Shown: positions 1 through 6,089 of the stretch, one piece after another
How the letters are laid out: each line of letters starts with the position of its first letter
How positions within the stretch are numbered: the first letter of the stretch is position 1
Source: Streptosporangiaceae bacterium
GTDB lineage: Bacteria > Actinomycetota > Actinomycetes > Streptosporangiales > Streptosporangiaceae
Reading direction: 5' to 3'
DNA length: 7,288 bases
NCBI GenBank assembly: GCA_030040815.1
Contig: JASHSZ010000701.1
Location: forward strand, 1-7,288
The notes under the pieces: generated by a model
The model's database searches: none
Told to the model about the DNA's origin: nothing
Seen by the model: only the letters and a program-made list of their open reading frames with translations
Translations under genes and position numbers: made by a program

Positions 1-970
1 CAGCCTCGGTGCGCTGTCCGCGGCGAGCGCGGGCCCGGCGCTTGCCCTCATGCATCGCCGCCACCCGGGCTACCGGGATCGCGTGTCCTTCAGCGACGAG
101 GTCAGCCGGCAGCCGCTGCGGCCGCGGCAGCGAGTCCGCCCAGGGGTCCCGGCCGCTGAGCAGACCTGGCGCGGTCCGGATGGTGAAATCGGCGGGCTGC
201 ACCTGTGCCAGGTCCGCCCAGCTGACTGGGAAGGACACCGGCGTTCCCGGCCGCGCGCGCGGGCTGTAGGCAGCGACCACGGTAGCGCCGAAGGCCCTCG
301 TGGCGTCCAGGAAGACCCGCCCGCCGCGGTCGGCCTTGACGAACACGGTGGTCGCCAGGTCGGGCGCGAGGCGCTCTGCCCTGGCCGCGATCGCTCTGGT
401 CGCCGCGGCCGCGTCCGTGCTCGGCTGCCCGGCCGACAGCGGCACGAACACGTGCGCGCCCTTGGCACCGCTGGTCTTCACCGCGCCCGCCAGGCCAGCC
501 GACGCGAGCGCATCGCGCACGAGCTCGGCTGCGTGCACCACCAGGTCGAACGCGCCGTCCGGCGGCGGGTCGATGTCCAGGACCAGGAAATCCGGGCTGT
601 CCCAACGGTCGACCCGCGCCAGCGTCGGGTGGTATTCGACCGCCCGCTGGTTAGCGAACCACAGCAGCGTGCGCCGGTCGTTGCAGAGCGCGTAGGACAC
701 CTCACGATGCGAGCTCTCCGCCCAGACCGTGACCGTCCGCACGAAGTCCGGCGTGTACGTCGGCACGTTCTTCTGCATGAATGGCTGCTGGCCGCGAAGC
801 ACCCGGATCACCGACAAGGGCCGGTCCGTCAGGACCCGGATGAACGGCTCGCGAACCGCATCCAGATAGTCGACCAGGTCCCGCTTGGTCGCCTGCGCGC
901 CGGCGAAGAGCTCCTCGTCGAGGTTGGTCAGCTGGACCTCGGCGCGCTCCTCGGTGGCGCGGGGGCTCAC
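1..970 (-). CDS. ligD: Stand-alone LigD-type polymerase-domain (NHEJ primase-polymerase) protein, 3' end cut by window
   Basis: This is a primase-polymerase of the archaeo-eukaryotic primase superfamily, the PolDom module of bacterial end-joining LigD. The family adds ribo- or deoxyribonucleotides at DNA ends during double-strand break repair with Ku. From the GTG at 970 the frame gives 323 residues and is still open at the window edge; the basic tail (EGKRRARARRGQR) suggests the C-terminus is close. The N-terminus has the family signature VQLTNLDEELF (12-22) and a conserved block QPFMQKNVP (62-70). The two metal-binding aspartates are D132 and D134 (LDIDPPP). KTSGAKGAH (165-173) is the nucleotide-binding motif, and GRVFLD (217-222) supplies the third acidic residue, D222. 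YSPRARPGTPVSFPV follows. I see neither ligase nor nuclease domain, so it resembles the free-standing PolD-like proteins of actinobacteria; the ligD symbol is used in that loose sense. An in-frame TGA about 14 codons upstream limits the start to 970. No strong ribosome-binding site is visible. It lies 58 nt after rpe, probably on the same transcript. Confidence 0.92.
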   Translation of the reverse strand, partial: MSPRATEERAEVQLTNLDEELFAGAQATKRDLVDYLDAVREPFIRVLTDRPLSVIRVLRGQQPFMQKNVPTYTPDFVRTVTVWAESSHREVSYALCNDRRTLLWFANQRAVEYHPTLARVDRWDSPDFLVLDIDPPPDGAFDLVVHAAELVRDALASAGLAGAVKTSGAKGAHVFVPLSAGQPSTDAAAATRAIAARAERLAPDLATTVFVKADRGGRVFLDATRAFGATVVAAYSPRARPGTPVSFPVSWADLAQVQPADFTIRTAPGLLSGRDPWADSLPRPQRLPADLVAEGHAIPVARVAAMHEGKRRARARRGQRTEA

Positions 971-1028
971 GCCGGCCTGCCCGCGATCACCAGACGGCGG
1001 GTCACGACGTCAGCCGCTCTCGGTGCGA

Positions 1029-1727
1029 CTAGCCACGGCCGCTGATCTGCCCCTCCGCCGCCGCCGCGGCGCCGGTCACGGCGAGCTGGCGCAGCATCCT
1101 GACCGCGTCCGCCGGATCCTCCGCGCCGAAGACCGCTGAACCAGCCACGAACATGTCGGCACCCGCCTCGGCGCAGCGCCCGATGGTTTGCTCGCTGACA
1201 CCGCCGTCCACCTGGAGCCAGATCTCGTTGCCGTGCGCCGCGATCAGCTCCCTGGCCTCCCGGATCTTCGGCAGCAGGTAGTCCATGAACTCCTGGCCGC
1301 CGAAACCGGGCTCGATGGTCATCAGCAGCACCATGTCGATCTCCTGCAGGAGGTCCGCGTATGGCAGCACCGAGGTGGCCGGGTTGAACGCCAGGCCTGC
1401 CCGCGCGCCTGCCGACCGGATGGCACGCAGCGTCCGGATCGGCGCGGATGCTGCCTCGGCGTGGATGGTCACGCTGCGCGCCCCGGCCTCGGCGTACCCA
1501 GGCGCCCAGCGATCGGGATTCTCAATCATCAGGTGGCAGTCGAGGGGCAGCCGGGCGTGTCGCACGAGTGCCTCGACCACGGGCAGGCCGATAGTAAGGT
1601 TCGGCACGAAGTGTCCGTCCATCACGTCGACGTGCAGCCAGTCGGCGGTATCGGCGACCGCGTACGCCTCGTCCGCGAGCCGGGCGAAGTCGGCCGCCAG
1701 CAGGCTTGGCGCCATCTGAATGCTCAT
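1029..1727 (-). CDS. rpe: Ribulose-phosphate 3-epimerase
   Basis: This cytosolic enzyme interconverts D-ribulose 5-phosphate and D-xylulose 5-phosphate in the pentose phosphate pathway. The protein has 232 residues, the usual length, and is a complete single-domain TIM barrel. Conserved elements appear in order. APSLLAADF (6-14) holds the substrate-binding Ser8. [13 protein letters not shown] (31-43) holds metal ligands H32 and D34. CHLMIENP (64-71) holds H65. EPGFGGQEF (139-147) is the phosphate-proximal loop, and VDGGV (173-177) holds catalytic D174. The C-terminus ends in an Ala-rich tail that looks nonconserved. The ATG start fits the family N-terminus (M-x-x-Q-[IM]-x-PS), but no Shine-Dalgarno sequence precedes it; a TAGAAT -10 box 10 nt upstream suggests a leaderless message. 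The polymerase-domain gene follows after 58 nt on the same strand. The divergent neighbour on the plus strand is the DUF2786 gene. Confidence 0.97.
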   Translation of the reverse strand: MSIQMAPSLLAADFARLADEAYAVADTADWLHVDVMDGHFVPNLTIGLPVVEALVRHARLPLDCHLMIENPDRWAPGYAEAGARSVTIHAEAASAPIRTLRAIRSAGARAGLAFNPATSVLPYADLLQEIDMVLLMTIEPGFGGQEFMDYLLPKIREARELIAAHGNEIWLQVDGGVSEQTIGRCAEAGADMFVAGSAVFGAEDPADAVRMLRQLAVTGAAAAAEGQISGRG

Positions 1728-1737
1728 GCTGACGCCA

Positions 1738-1743
1738 ATTCTA
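1738..1743 (-). promoter_or_regulatory. Putative -10 box (TAGAAT) of a leaderless rpe promoter
   Basis: Read on the minus strand, TAGAAT fits the actinobacterial housekeeping -10 pattern TANNNT. Only 10 nt separate it from the rpe ATG at 1727. A start site 6-8 nt beyond the box would fall 1-4 nt before or at the ATG, giving no leader or a very short one. This agrees with the lack of a Shine-Dalgarno sequence. The -35 region (about 1761-1766, CTGCCG) is a poor match to TTGACA, which is common for such promoters but weakens the call. Confidence 0.4.
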
Positions 1744-1858
1744 GGGAACGCCGGTCCGGTCGGCAGCGGCCCGTGCCTGCGAGCCCGTGCCCACTGCGCG
1801 GCGAGGTTCCATCCCGCTGTCAGCCGATGCCGCTAGGTTCTAACCGCAGCCGCCGAGC

Positions 1859-1865
1859 AGGGAGG
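1859..1865 (+). promoter_or_regulatory. Ribosome-binding site of the DUF2786 gene
   Basis: AGGGAGG sits with its GGAGG core ending 6 nt before the ATG at 1872, an ideal spacing. It fixes the start within a much longer open frame that extends back to about 1188. Upstream, TAGGTT at 1834-1839 could be a -10 box, and the small inverted repeat GGTT-CT-AACC (1836-1845) overlaps it. No convincing -35 is seen. Confidence 0.8.
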
Positions 1866-1871
1866 CGATCG

Positions 1872-2636
1872 ATGCCGGCACCGACCGCGACGACGAGCCG
1901 CGACACGCCCGACCGCCTGCTGGACCGGGTCCGCAAGCTGCTGGCCAAGGCCGAGGCTGAGGGCGTCACCGTGGCGGAGGCGCAGGCGCTGACCGCTAAG
2001 GCGGCGGAGCTGATGGCAAAGTACGGCATCGACCGGGCGCTGCTGGCCGCGCGGCGGCCCGAGACCGACAAGCCGGCCAGCCGGATCGTGCAGCTCTACA
2101 ACCCGTGGGCCAGGGTGCAGGCGCACCTGCTCTGCGGGCTCGCTGCGGCCATGCGATGCCAGTGCATCCTGCTGCCGTCGCCGGCCGGCCAGCGGGTGCA
2201 CGTGTTCGGTTACGCATCCGACATCGAGCGAGCGGACGTGTTGTGCACGTCGGTGCTCGTGCAGATGTGGCACGGCCTGGTGGCCGCGGACGTCCCGGCG
2301 GCCACGAGAGCCGACGGCACTGGCAGCGCCCGTGCGTGGCGTCGAAGCTGGCTGCTGGGATTCGCAGCGGCGGTGATCGCCAGGGTCCGGGCCGCGGAGC
2401 GAGACGCCGAGCAGTCTGTCGCCGCTCCCCGCGGTGGGGCCGGACACGCAGCACTCGTGCTAGCCGACCGCGCGGTGGTGATCCGCCAGCAAGTGGCGCA
2501 CGCCTACCCGCACACCAGGACGGCGCGGGTGACTTACAGCGGCAGCGGTTACGGCGCCGGCTACGCGCACGGCAAGCGCGCGGACATCGGCTCGGGTCAG
2601 GTCGCTGGCCGCGGGGCTCGGGAGCTGACCGGCTGA
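1872..2636 (+). CDS. DUF2786 domain-containing protein
   Basis: This gene encodes 254 residues starting at the ATG placed by a strong ribosome-binding site. Residues 13-60 match the DUF2786 pattern: a helical block with DRVRKLLAKAEAEGVT, then AEAQALTAKAAELMAKYGID. Residues about 75-235 form a second region of the type often following DUF2786 in actinobacterial and phage proteins. It includes VHVFGYASDIERADVL (109-124), SWLLGFAAAVIARV (159-172) and a Gly-rich tail GYGAGYAHGKRADIG (226-240). I see no signal peptide, no clear membrane span and no catalytic motif. The molecular function of DUF2786 is unknown; occurrence in phages and mobile regions is general knowledge of the family, not shown here. 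The gene is the only intact plus-strand gene in the window and is divergent from rpe. It lies in the stretch that separates rsmB from rpe, so it may have been acquired, although its codon use looks as GC-rich as its neighbours. Confidence 0.88.
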   Translation: MPAPTATTSRDTPDRLLDRVRKLLAKAEAEGVTVAEAQALTAKAAELMAKYGIDRALLAARRPETDKPASRIVQLYNPWARVQAHLLCGLAAAMRCQCILLPSPAGQRVHVFGYASDIERADVLCTSVLVQMWHGLVAADVPAATRADGTGSARAWRRSWLLGFAAAVIARVRAAERDAEQSVAAPRGGAGHAALVLADRAVVIRQQVAHAYPHTRTARVTYSGSGYGAGYAHGKRADIGSGQVAGRGARELTG

Positions 2637-2684
2637 CCGCCTAGCGGGTTCTGGAGCTGACCGGCCAGCCGCCAGTCATTAAAC
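2621..2684. repeat. Imperfect 32-bp tandem duplication at the DUF2786 gene stop
   Basis: The 13-mer GGAGCTGACCGGC occurs at 2621-2633 and again at 2653-2665, a period of 32 bp. Extending to 21 nt per unit, 18 positions agree (ending CCGCC in both). The first copy contains the last codons and TGA stop of the DUF2786 gene; the second copy is noncoding and would not supply a stop at the same place. It reads as a local duplication at the boundary between the gene and the AT-rich segment. Confidence 0.6.
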
Positions 2685-2716
2685 GATGTTTCATACTTTT
2701 TAATTTTTCATCATGC
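2676..2716. other. AT-rich island (10 G/C in 41 bases)
   Basis: This segment is strikingly poor in G and C compared with everything around it, with runs such as CTTTTTAATTTTT (2696-2708). It carries no open frame I would call. The weak hairpin AAAC-GAT-GTTT (2681-2691) followed by the T-rich run could act as a terminator for the DUF2786 gene, but the stem is short and AT-only. It may instead hold a promoter or be a remnant of foreign DNA. Together with the propeller relic it makes up the 412-nt gap between the DUF2786 stop and the rsmB stop (2637-3048). Confidence 0.5.
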
Positions 2717-2784
2717 CATTCCCAGCCATTAACCCGTCGGTTGATTCAACGCCTGACTGCGGATGGATCGAGCAAGGCTCGTGC

Positions 2785-2981
2785 CCGAACTGACCAAACA
2801 CCGGACGGCTCCCAGGTCTGGGTCGGCAACATCCTGAACGGCGACATCACCGTCATCAGCCCGGCGACCAACACCGTGGTCGGCACCATCAGGCGGCCCG
2901 CCTGGCGTGCCGCCGGAGCCGGCGGGTGGCACCGCCACACTGGATGGCACACCGCTCGGAATAGCCTTCGTCGGCTCCTAG
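2785..2981 (+). pseudogene. Relic of a YVTN-type beta-propeller repeat protein, C-terminal fragment with a frameshift
   Basis: The frame through 2797 reads TPDGSQVWVGN, then GDITVISPATNTVVGTI, ending at 2890. This is a nearly canonical YVTN beta-propeller blade (TPDG-x-x-V-[YW]-V-x-N ... T-x-V-I-x-x-x-TNTVVGTI). After that the frame loses sense (RRPAWRAAG). From 2889 a different frame continues sensibly: SGGPPGVPPEPAGG, then TATLDGTPLGIAFVGS and a TAG at 2979-2981. Proteins of this family commonly end in a Gly-rich linker and a TLDxxPLGIAF-like tail, so the two pieces look like one gene end split by a frameshift. Nothing upstream of about 2785 resembles further blades in any frame, and no promoter or ribosome-binding site is evident. 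Intact relatives are usually exported repeat proteins of several hundred residues; about 65 residues survive here. A recent sequencing error could explain the frameshift but not the missing N-terminal part. Confidence 0.65.
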
Positions 2982-3003
2982 CGCCGTCAAGACACGCCCC
3001 AAG

Positions 3004-3043
3004 CTGCCGGGGACCCAGGGCGAAAGCCTGCGGCCCTCGGCAG
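3004..3043 (-). terminator. Possible stem-loop terminator after rsmB
   Basis: CTGCCG (3004-3009) and CGGCAG (3038-3043) are perfect inverted repeats. Two or three further pairs can form inside after one mismatch. An inner hairpin on the plus-strand sequence, with GGC and GCC flanking GAAA (3019-3028), adds to the fold. The structure begins 5 nt after the rsmB TAA. There is no T-tract, which is common for actinobacterial terminators but leaves the call uncertain. Confidence 0.4.
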
Positions 3044-3048
3044 GTTGG

Positions 3049-4551
3049 TTATCGCCGTCGCAGCAGCGCCAGGAAGATCGCGTCGGTGCCGTGCCTGTGG
3101 GGCCAGAACTGCACGTAGTACCCGTCCGGGCCGGACCGGGTGTCCGGTACCTCCGCCAGCACCCGAGGAGCGTCGAGAACATCGGCGTCGCCGCGCCGCG
3201 CTAGCACGTCGGCCACCACGTCATGGGTCTCGGCGAGGTGCGGCGAGCAGGTGACGTAGCCCACGACACCACCTGGTCTCGCGGCGTCCAGCGCGGCGGA
3301 CAGCAGCTCGCGCTGCAGACCGCCCAGCGCCGCGATGTCCGCGGGCGTCCGGCGCCAGCGAGCCTCGGGCCGCCGCCGCAGGGCGCCGAGGCCGGTGCAG
3401 GGCACGTCGACGATCACCCGGTCGAAGCGGCCGCGCCCCCAGGCCGGCGTGGCGCCGTCGGCCACCACCACACGGCACGATCCAGAGCGGGCCAACGCAC
3501 CGGCGACGAGCCGCGCACGGTGCTCGCGTATCTCCGCGGCCACGAGCCTGGCACCGCCTCCGGTAGCAAGGGCGGCCAGCAGGCGGGCTTTGCCGCCCGG
3601 GCCTGCGCATGCGTCGAGCCACGACTCATCCGGCCCGGTCACCGGCACAACCGTTATCGCGAGCGCAGCGAGCTGGCTCGCCTCGTCTTGCACGCCGGCC
3701 CGACCCGCAGCGACGGCGGGCACGGCTACCGGGTCGCCCTCGGCCAGGTACGCGCCGAACGGCGACCAACGCGCTGGGGCGCCGCCTGCCGCTATCAGCT
3801 CGTCGCGACTAGCCAGGCCTGGCGGCGCGCACAGGTGCACGGCCGGCGGCTCGTTGTTAGCGGCGAGCATCGCCTCCAACTGCGGCTCGCTGCTGTCGGC
3901 CGCGCCGAGCGCCGCCGACAGCGCCTCGACGATCCAGCGCGGATGGCTGTACCGCACGGCGAGGTAACCGGCCGGGTCCGCGGCTCGTGCTGGCGCGGCG
4001 ATCTCCAGCCAGCCGGCCAGGTCCCGGCTGGCTACCCGCCGCAGCACGGCGTTGACGAGCCCAGCCGGCCGCGGGCCGGCGGTATCCTTCACCAGGCTCA
4101 CCGACGTTGTCACCGCCGCGTACGGCCGGATCCTGGTGGCCAGCAGCTGATGCGCGCCCAGCCGCAGGACTTCCCGGACCACCGGATCGAGCGCGTCAAG
4201 ATCCCGGTCGGTGCAGACGGCGAGGATCGCGTCATACGTACCGCGGCCGCGTAGCGTCCCGTAGCTCAGCTCGGTGGCGAGCGCGGCGTCCCGGCCGGAC
4301 AGCCCGCGCTGCACGAGCAGGCGCGGCAGCAGCAGGTTCGCGTACGCGTCCCGCTCCGCAACCGCCAGCAGCACGTCAAGCGCCACCCGCCGGGCCGGGT
4401 CGCGACCTCGTCGCCGCTCCGACGGCGACCTGCCCCGGCGAGATCTCGCAGCTACATCCCGGCTGGCCGACCCCCCGGAACCCCCCGCGGCATCCCGGCT
4501 GGCCGACCCCCCGGAACCGCCGGCGCGGGTGCTCCGCTCCACGTAGGCCAC
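3049..4551 (-). CDS. rsmB: 16S rRNA (cytosine-967-C5)-methyltransferase RsmB
   Basis: RsmB methylates C967 (E. coli numbering) of 16S rRNA with S-adenosylmethionine. The product has 500 residues, longer than E. coli RsmB (about 430). Residues 51-180 form the NusB-like RNA-binding domain (DPARRVALDVL, ELSYGTLRGRGTYD, LVNAVLRRV). Residues about 195-500 are the Rossmann methyltransferase domain. VQDEASQLAAL (287-297) and DACAGPGGK (313-321) bind SAM. DVPCTGLGALRRRPEARW (382-399) is motif IV with C385, and YVTCSPH (432-438) is motif VI with C435; the two cysteines are the base-release and nucleophile residues of the family. The first 50 residues are a Gly/Ser/Arg-rich extension that includes a 12-residue tandem repeat. 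The gene starts 5 nt after the fmt stop, so translational coupling is likely. GTG at 4551 is the first start; GTG at 4542 (residue 4) has a GGTGG 5 nt upstream and is an alternative. Confidence 0.95.
   Translation of the reverse strand: MAYVERSTRAGGSGGSASRDAAGGSGGSASRDVAARSRRGRSPSERRRGRDPARRVALDVLLAVAERDAYANLLLPRLLVQRGLSGRDAALATELSYGTLRGRGTYDAILAVCTDRDLDALDPVVREVLRLGAHQLLATRIRPYAAVTTSVSLVKDTAGPRPAGLVNAVLRRVASRDLAGWLEIAAPARAADPAGYLAVRYSHPRWIVEALSAALGAADSSEPQLEAMLAANNEPPAVHLCAPPGLASRDELIAAGGAPARWSPFGAYLAEGDPVAVPAVAAGRAGVQDEASQLAALAITVVPVTGPDESWLDACAGPGGKARLLAALATGGGARLVAAEIREHRARLVAGALARSGSCRVVVADGATPAWGRGRFDRVIVDVPCTGLGALRRRPEARWRRTPADIAALGGLQRELLSAALDAARPGGVVGYVTCSPHLAETHDVVADVLARRGDADVLDAPRVLAEVPDTRSGPDGYYVQFWPHRHGTDAIFLALLRRR
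4455..4526. repeat. 36-bp in-frame tandem duplication in the rsmB N-terminus
   Basis: The first 28 bases from 4455 (beginning CATCCCGGCTGG) recur exactly from 4491; the last 8 of each 36-bp unit differ. The unit is 12 codons, so the frame is kept, and it encodes GGSGGSASRD twice (RsmB residues 11-20 and 23-32). The long C runs in the unit would favour strand slippage. Confidence 0.85.
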
Positions 4552-4556
4552 CCGTC

Positions 4557-5486
4557 TCAGCCCAGCACGGCGCGCCCGCCGAGCCGCGCGCCGCGGGCCC
4601 AGTCGGCGGCCGACATCCGCCGCTTGCCGTGCGGCTGCACGTCACCGAGTCCGACCGGCACTGTCGCGGTGCCGACGAGAACCCGGTCCCGCAGCGCGCG
4701 GACCTCGCCTGGGCCGAGCGACGGCACGTCGGCGCTGGCCAGCGTGACTGGCCACAGCTTGAGCCGCAGGCCGTTCAGCTCGGTCCACGCTCCCGGTTCC
4801 GGCGTGCAGGCCCGGACGCGCCGGTCGATTGCCATGGCCGGCGTGCGCCAGTCGACCCTGGCGTCGGCCGGGGTCATCTTGGGTGCCAGGCTCACGCCGT
4901 CCTGCGGCTGCTCGCGCGCCTGCAGCTCACCGGACTCGATCCCGTCGAGCGTGGCCACCATAAGGTCCGCACCGGCCGCCGCGAGCCGGTCCAGCAGCTG
5001 CCCGGCCGTGTCCGACGGCCGGATCGATTCGGTCAGCACGCCGAAGACAGGTCCTGCGTCCAGTTCCCTGACGATCCGGAAGGTGGTCGCGCCGGTCACG
5101 TCGTCACCGTGCAGGATCGCGTGCTGGACGGGCGCTGCACCGCGCCAGGCCGGCAGGATCGAGAAGTGCAGGTTGACCCAGCCGTGCGGGGGGATGCCGA
5201 GCGCCGACTGCGGGAGCAGGGCGCCGTACGCGACCACCGGGCAGCAGTCGGGGCCGATCTTGCGCAGCCTGTCGAGAAAGTCCTGGTCGCCGGGCCGGTC
5301 TGGCCGTAGCACCTCGACGCCCGCCTCCGCCGCGCGCCGGGTTACCGGGCTCGTCGAGAGGAGCTGGCCGCGGCCTGCCTTTGCGTCCGGCCTGCTGATC
5401 ACTGCGGTCACGTCGTGGCGCGACTTCAGCAGCGCATCCAGCGTGGGCAGGGCTGCGGCGGGCGTGCCGGCGAAGGCCAGGCGCAT
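4557..5486 (-). CDS. fmt: Methionyl-tRNA formyltransferase
   Basis: Fmt transfers a formyl group from 10-formyltetrahydrofolate to methionine on the initiator tRNA before translation starts. The 309-residue length is typical. The N-terminal Rossmann-type catalytic domain (1-200) begins [16 protein letters not shown]. It carries [10 protein letters not shown] (32-41), VAYGALLP (85-92) and [17 protein letters not shown] (105-121), which holds catalytic N105 and H107. RELDAGPV (140-147) holds catalytic D143. The C-terminal tRNA-binding domain (about 205-305) includes [23 protein letters not shown] and ends [11 protein letters not shown]. The ATG start fits the family and lies 3 nt after the def stop. 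The rsmB start is 5 nt after its own stop. Function and position both support a def-fmt-rsmB operon. No missing key residue is seen. Confidence 0.97.
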   Translation of the reverse strand: MRLAFAGTPAAALPTLDALLKSRHDVTAVISRPDAKAGRGQLLSTSPVTRRAAEAGVEVLRPDRPGDQDFLDRLRKIGPDCCPVVAYGALLPQSALGIPPHGWVNLHFSILPAWRGAAPVQHAILHGDDVTGATTFRIVRELDAGPVFGVLTESIRPSDTAGQLLDRLAAAGADLMVATLDGIESGELQAREQPQDGVSLAPKMTPADARVDWRTPAMAIDRRVRACTPEPGAWTELNGLRLKLWPVTLASADVPSLGPGEVRALRDRVLVGTATVPVGLGDVQPHGKRRMSAADWARGARLGGRAVLG

Positions 5487-5489
5487 GTG

Positions 5490-6035
5490 CTAGAAGGCCT
5501 TGCCACGTGTCGGGTGCGGTGAGACCTTGACCACGGGGGCCGGTTCACCCCACCACTCGGACGCCCGGATCTCCTTCATCGCCAGCTTGCGCTGGGCCGT
5601 ATCGAGTCGGTCGATGAACAGCACGCCGTCCAGATGGTCGGTCTCGTGCTGGATGCACCGGGCCAGTTGACCGCTGCCAGTCAGCGTGATGGGCTCGCCG
5701 TGCACGGTGAAGCCCGTCGCCACCGTACGCAGCGATCTGGGCGTCGGGTACGACAGACCGGGGAAGGAAAGACAGCCCTCGTCGTCCACCTCGATATCCG
5801 CCGACAGCTCCAGGGTCGGGTTGATCAGATGGCCGACCACGTCGTCGACGTAGTACGTGAAGACCCGCAGGCCCACCCCGATCTGCGGGGCGGCGAGGCC
5901 GACACCCGGCGCGTCCATCATGGTGTCGGTGAGGTCCTTCACCAGCCTGCGCAGCTCCGCGTCGAAGCTGGTCACTGGCTCTGCCGGGGTCCGCAGGACG
6001 GGATCGCCGAACAGCCGGATGGGCCTGATGCTCAC
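5490..6035 (-). CDS. def: Peptide deformylase
   Basis: This metallo-enzyme removes the N-formyl group from nascent proteins and so acts directly downstream of Fmt. With the start at 6035 it has 181 residues. All three family motifs are intact: GVGLAAPQIG (44-53), EGCLSFPG (87-94) with the metal ligand C89, and QHETDHLDG (129-137) with ligands H130 and H134 and catalytic E131. The N-terminus SIRPIRLFGDPVLRTPAEPV is standard for actinobacterial Def. The longest frame starts at GTG 6047 (MEEVV...). I prefer the GTG at 6035 because GGAGGAA at 6039-6045 lies just upstream as its ribosome-binding site, and the extra four residues are merely that site translated. The gene is followed after 3 nt by fmt and preceded after 54 nt by a hypothetical gene on the same strand. 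Confidence 0.96.
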   Translation of the reverse strand: MSIRPIRLFGDPVLRTPAEPVTSFDAELRRLVKDLTDTMMDAPGVGLAAPQIGVGLRVFTYYVDDVVGHLINPTLELSADIEVDDEGCLSFPGLSYPTPRSLRTVATGFTVHGEPITLTGSGQLARCIQHETDHLDGVLFIDRLDTAQRKLAMKEIRASEWWGEPAPVVKVSPHPTRGKAF

Positions 6036-6038
6036 TAC

Positions 6039-6045
6039 TTCCTCC
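6039..6045 (-). promoter_or_regulatory. Ribosome-binding site deciding the def start
   Basis: GGAGGAA on the minus strand places its GGAGG core 5 nt before the GTG at 6035. The upstream GTG at 6047 overlaps this site and has no purine-rich sequence of its own at a suitable distance. Confidence 0.75.
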
Positions 6046-6066
6046 ACGCACGAGCGCGCCGGGTTA

Positions 6067-6082
6067 CAGCCGCGGGCGGCTG
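6067..6082 (-). terminator. Small GC stem-loop between the hypothetical gene and def
   Basis: CAGCCGC and GCGGCTG are perfect inverted repeats separated by GG; realistically this is a 6-bp stem with a CGGG or CCCG loop. It lies 7 nt past the upstream gene's stop and about 30 nt before the def start. There is no T-tract, so it may end transcription, attenuate it, or do nothing. Confidence 0.3.
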
Positions 6083-6089
6083 ATCAAGT

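Noticed and set aside
967..1005. 12-codon minus-strand open frame (GTG 1005, MTRRLVIAGRPA) whose TGA overlaps the GTG of the polymerase-domain gene as GTGA.
   Set aside because: The overlap is typical of translational coupling, but the frame is tiny and lacks a ribosome-binding site, so chance is the simpler explanation.
50..1045. 331-codon plus-strand open frame opposite the polymerase-domain gene.
   Set aside because: It is low-complexity Arg-rich sequence antisense to a clearly conserved protein; stop codons are rare by chance at this GC content.
1188..1871. Long open frame on the plus strand running antisense to rpe and joined in frame to the DUF2786 gene.
   Set aside because: It is the shadow of rpe codons in GC-rich DNA. 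The translation is Arg/Pro/His-rich with no family resemblance, and a strong ribosome-binding site places the real start at 1872.
2741..3118. 125-codon plus-strand frame from TTG 2741 as an intact small gene.
   Set aside because: Only about 35 codons of it resemble a known repeat; the rest is meaningless and it runs antisense into the rsmB 3' end. The relic interpretation, with a frame switch at 2889, fits better.
4438..4449. Perfect 12-bp palindrome GCGAGATCTCGC inside rsmB.
   Set aside because: It lies within a coding region with no linked regulatory signal; a palindrome of this length can arise by chance.
4107..5309. 400-codon plus-strand open frame spanning the rsmB/fmt junction.
   Set aside because: It crosses two verified minus-strand genes and has no domain-like content; it is another GC-driven shadow.
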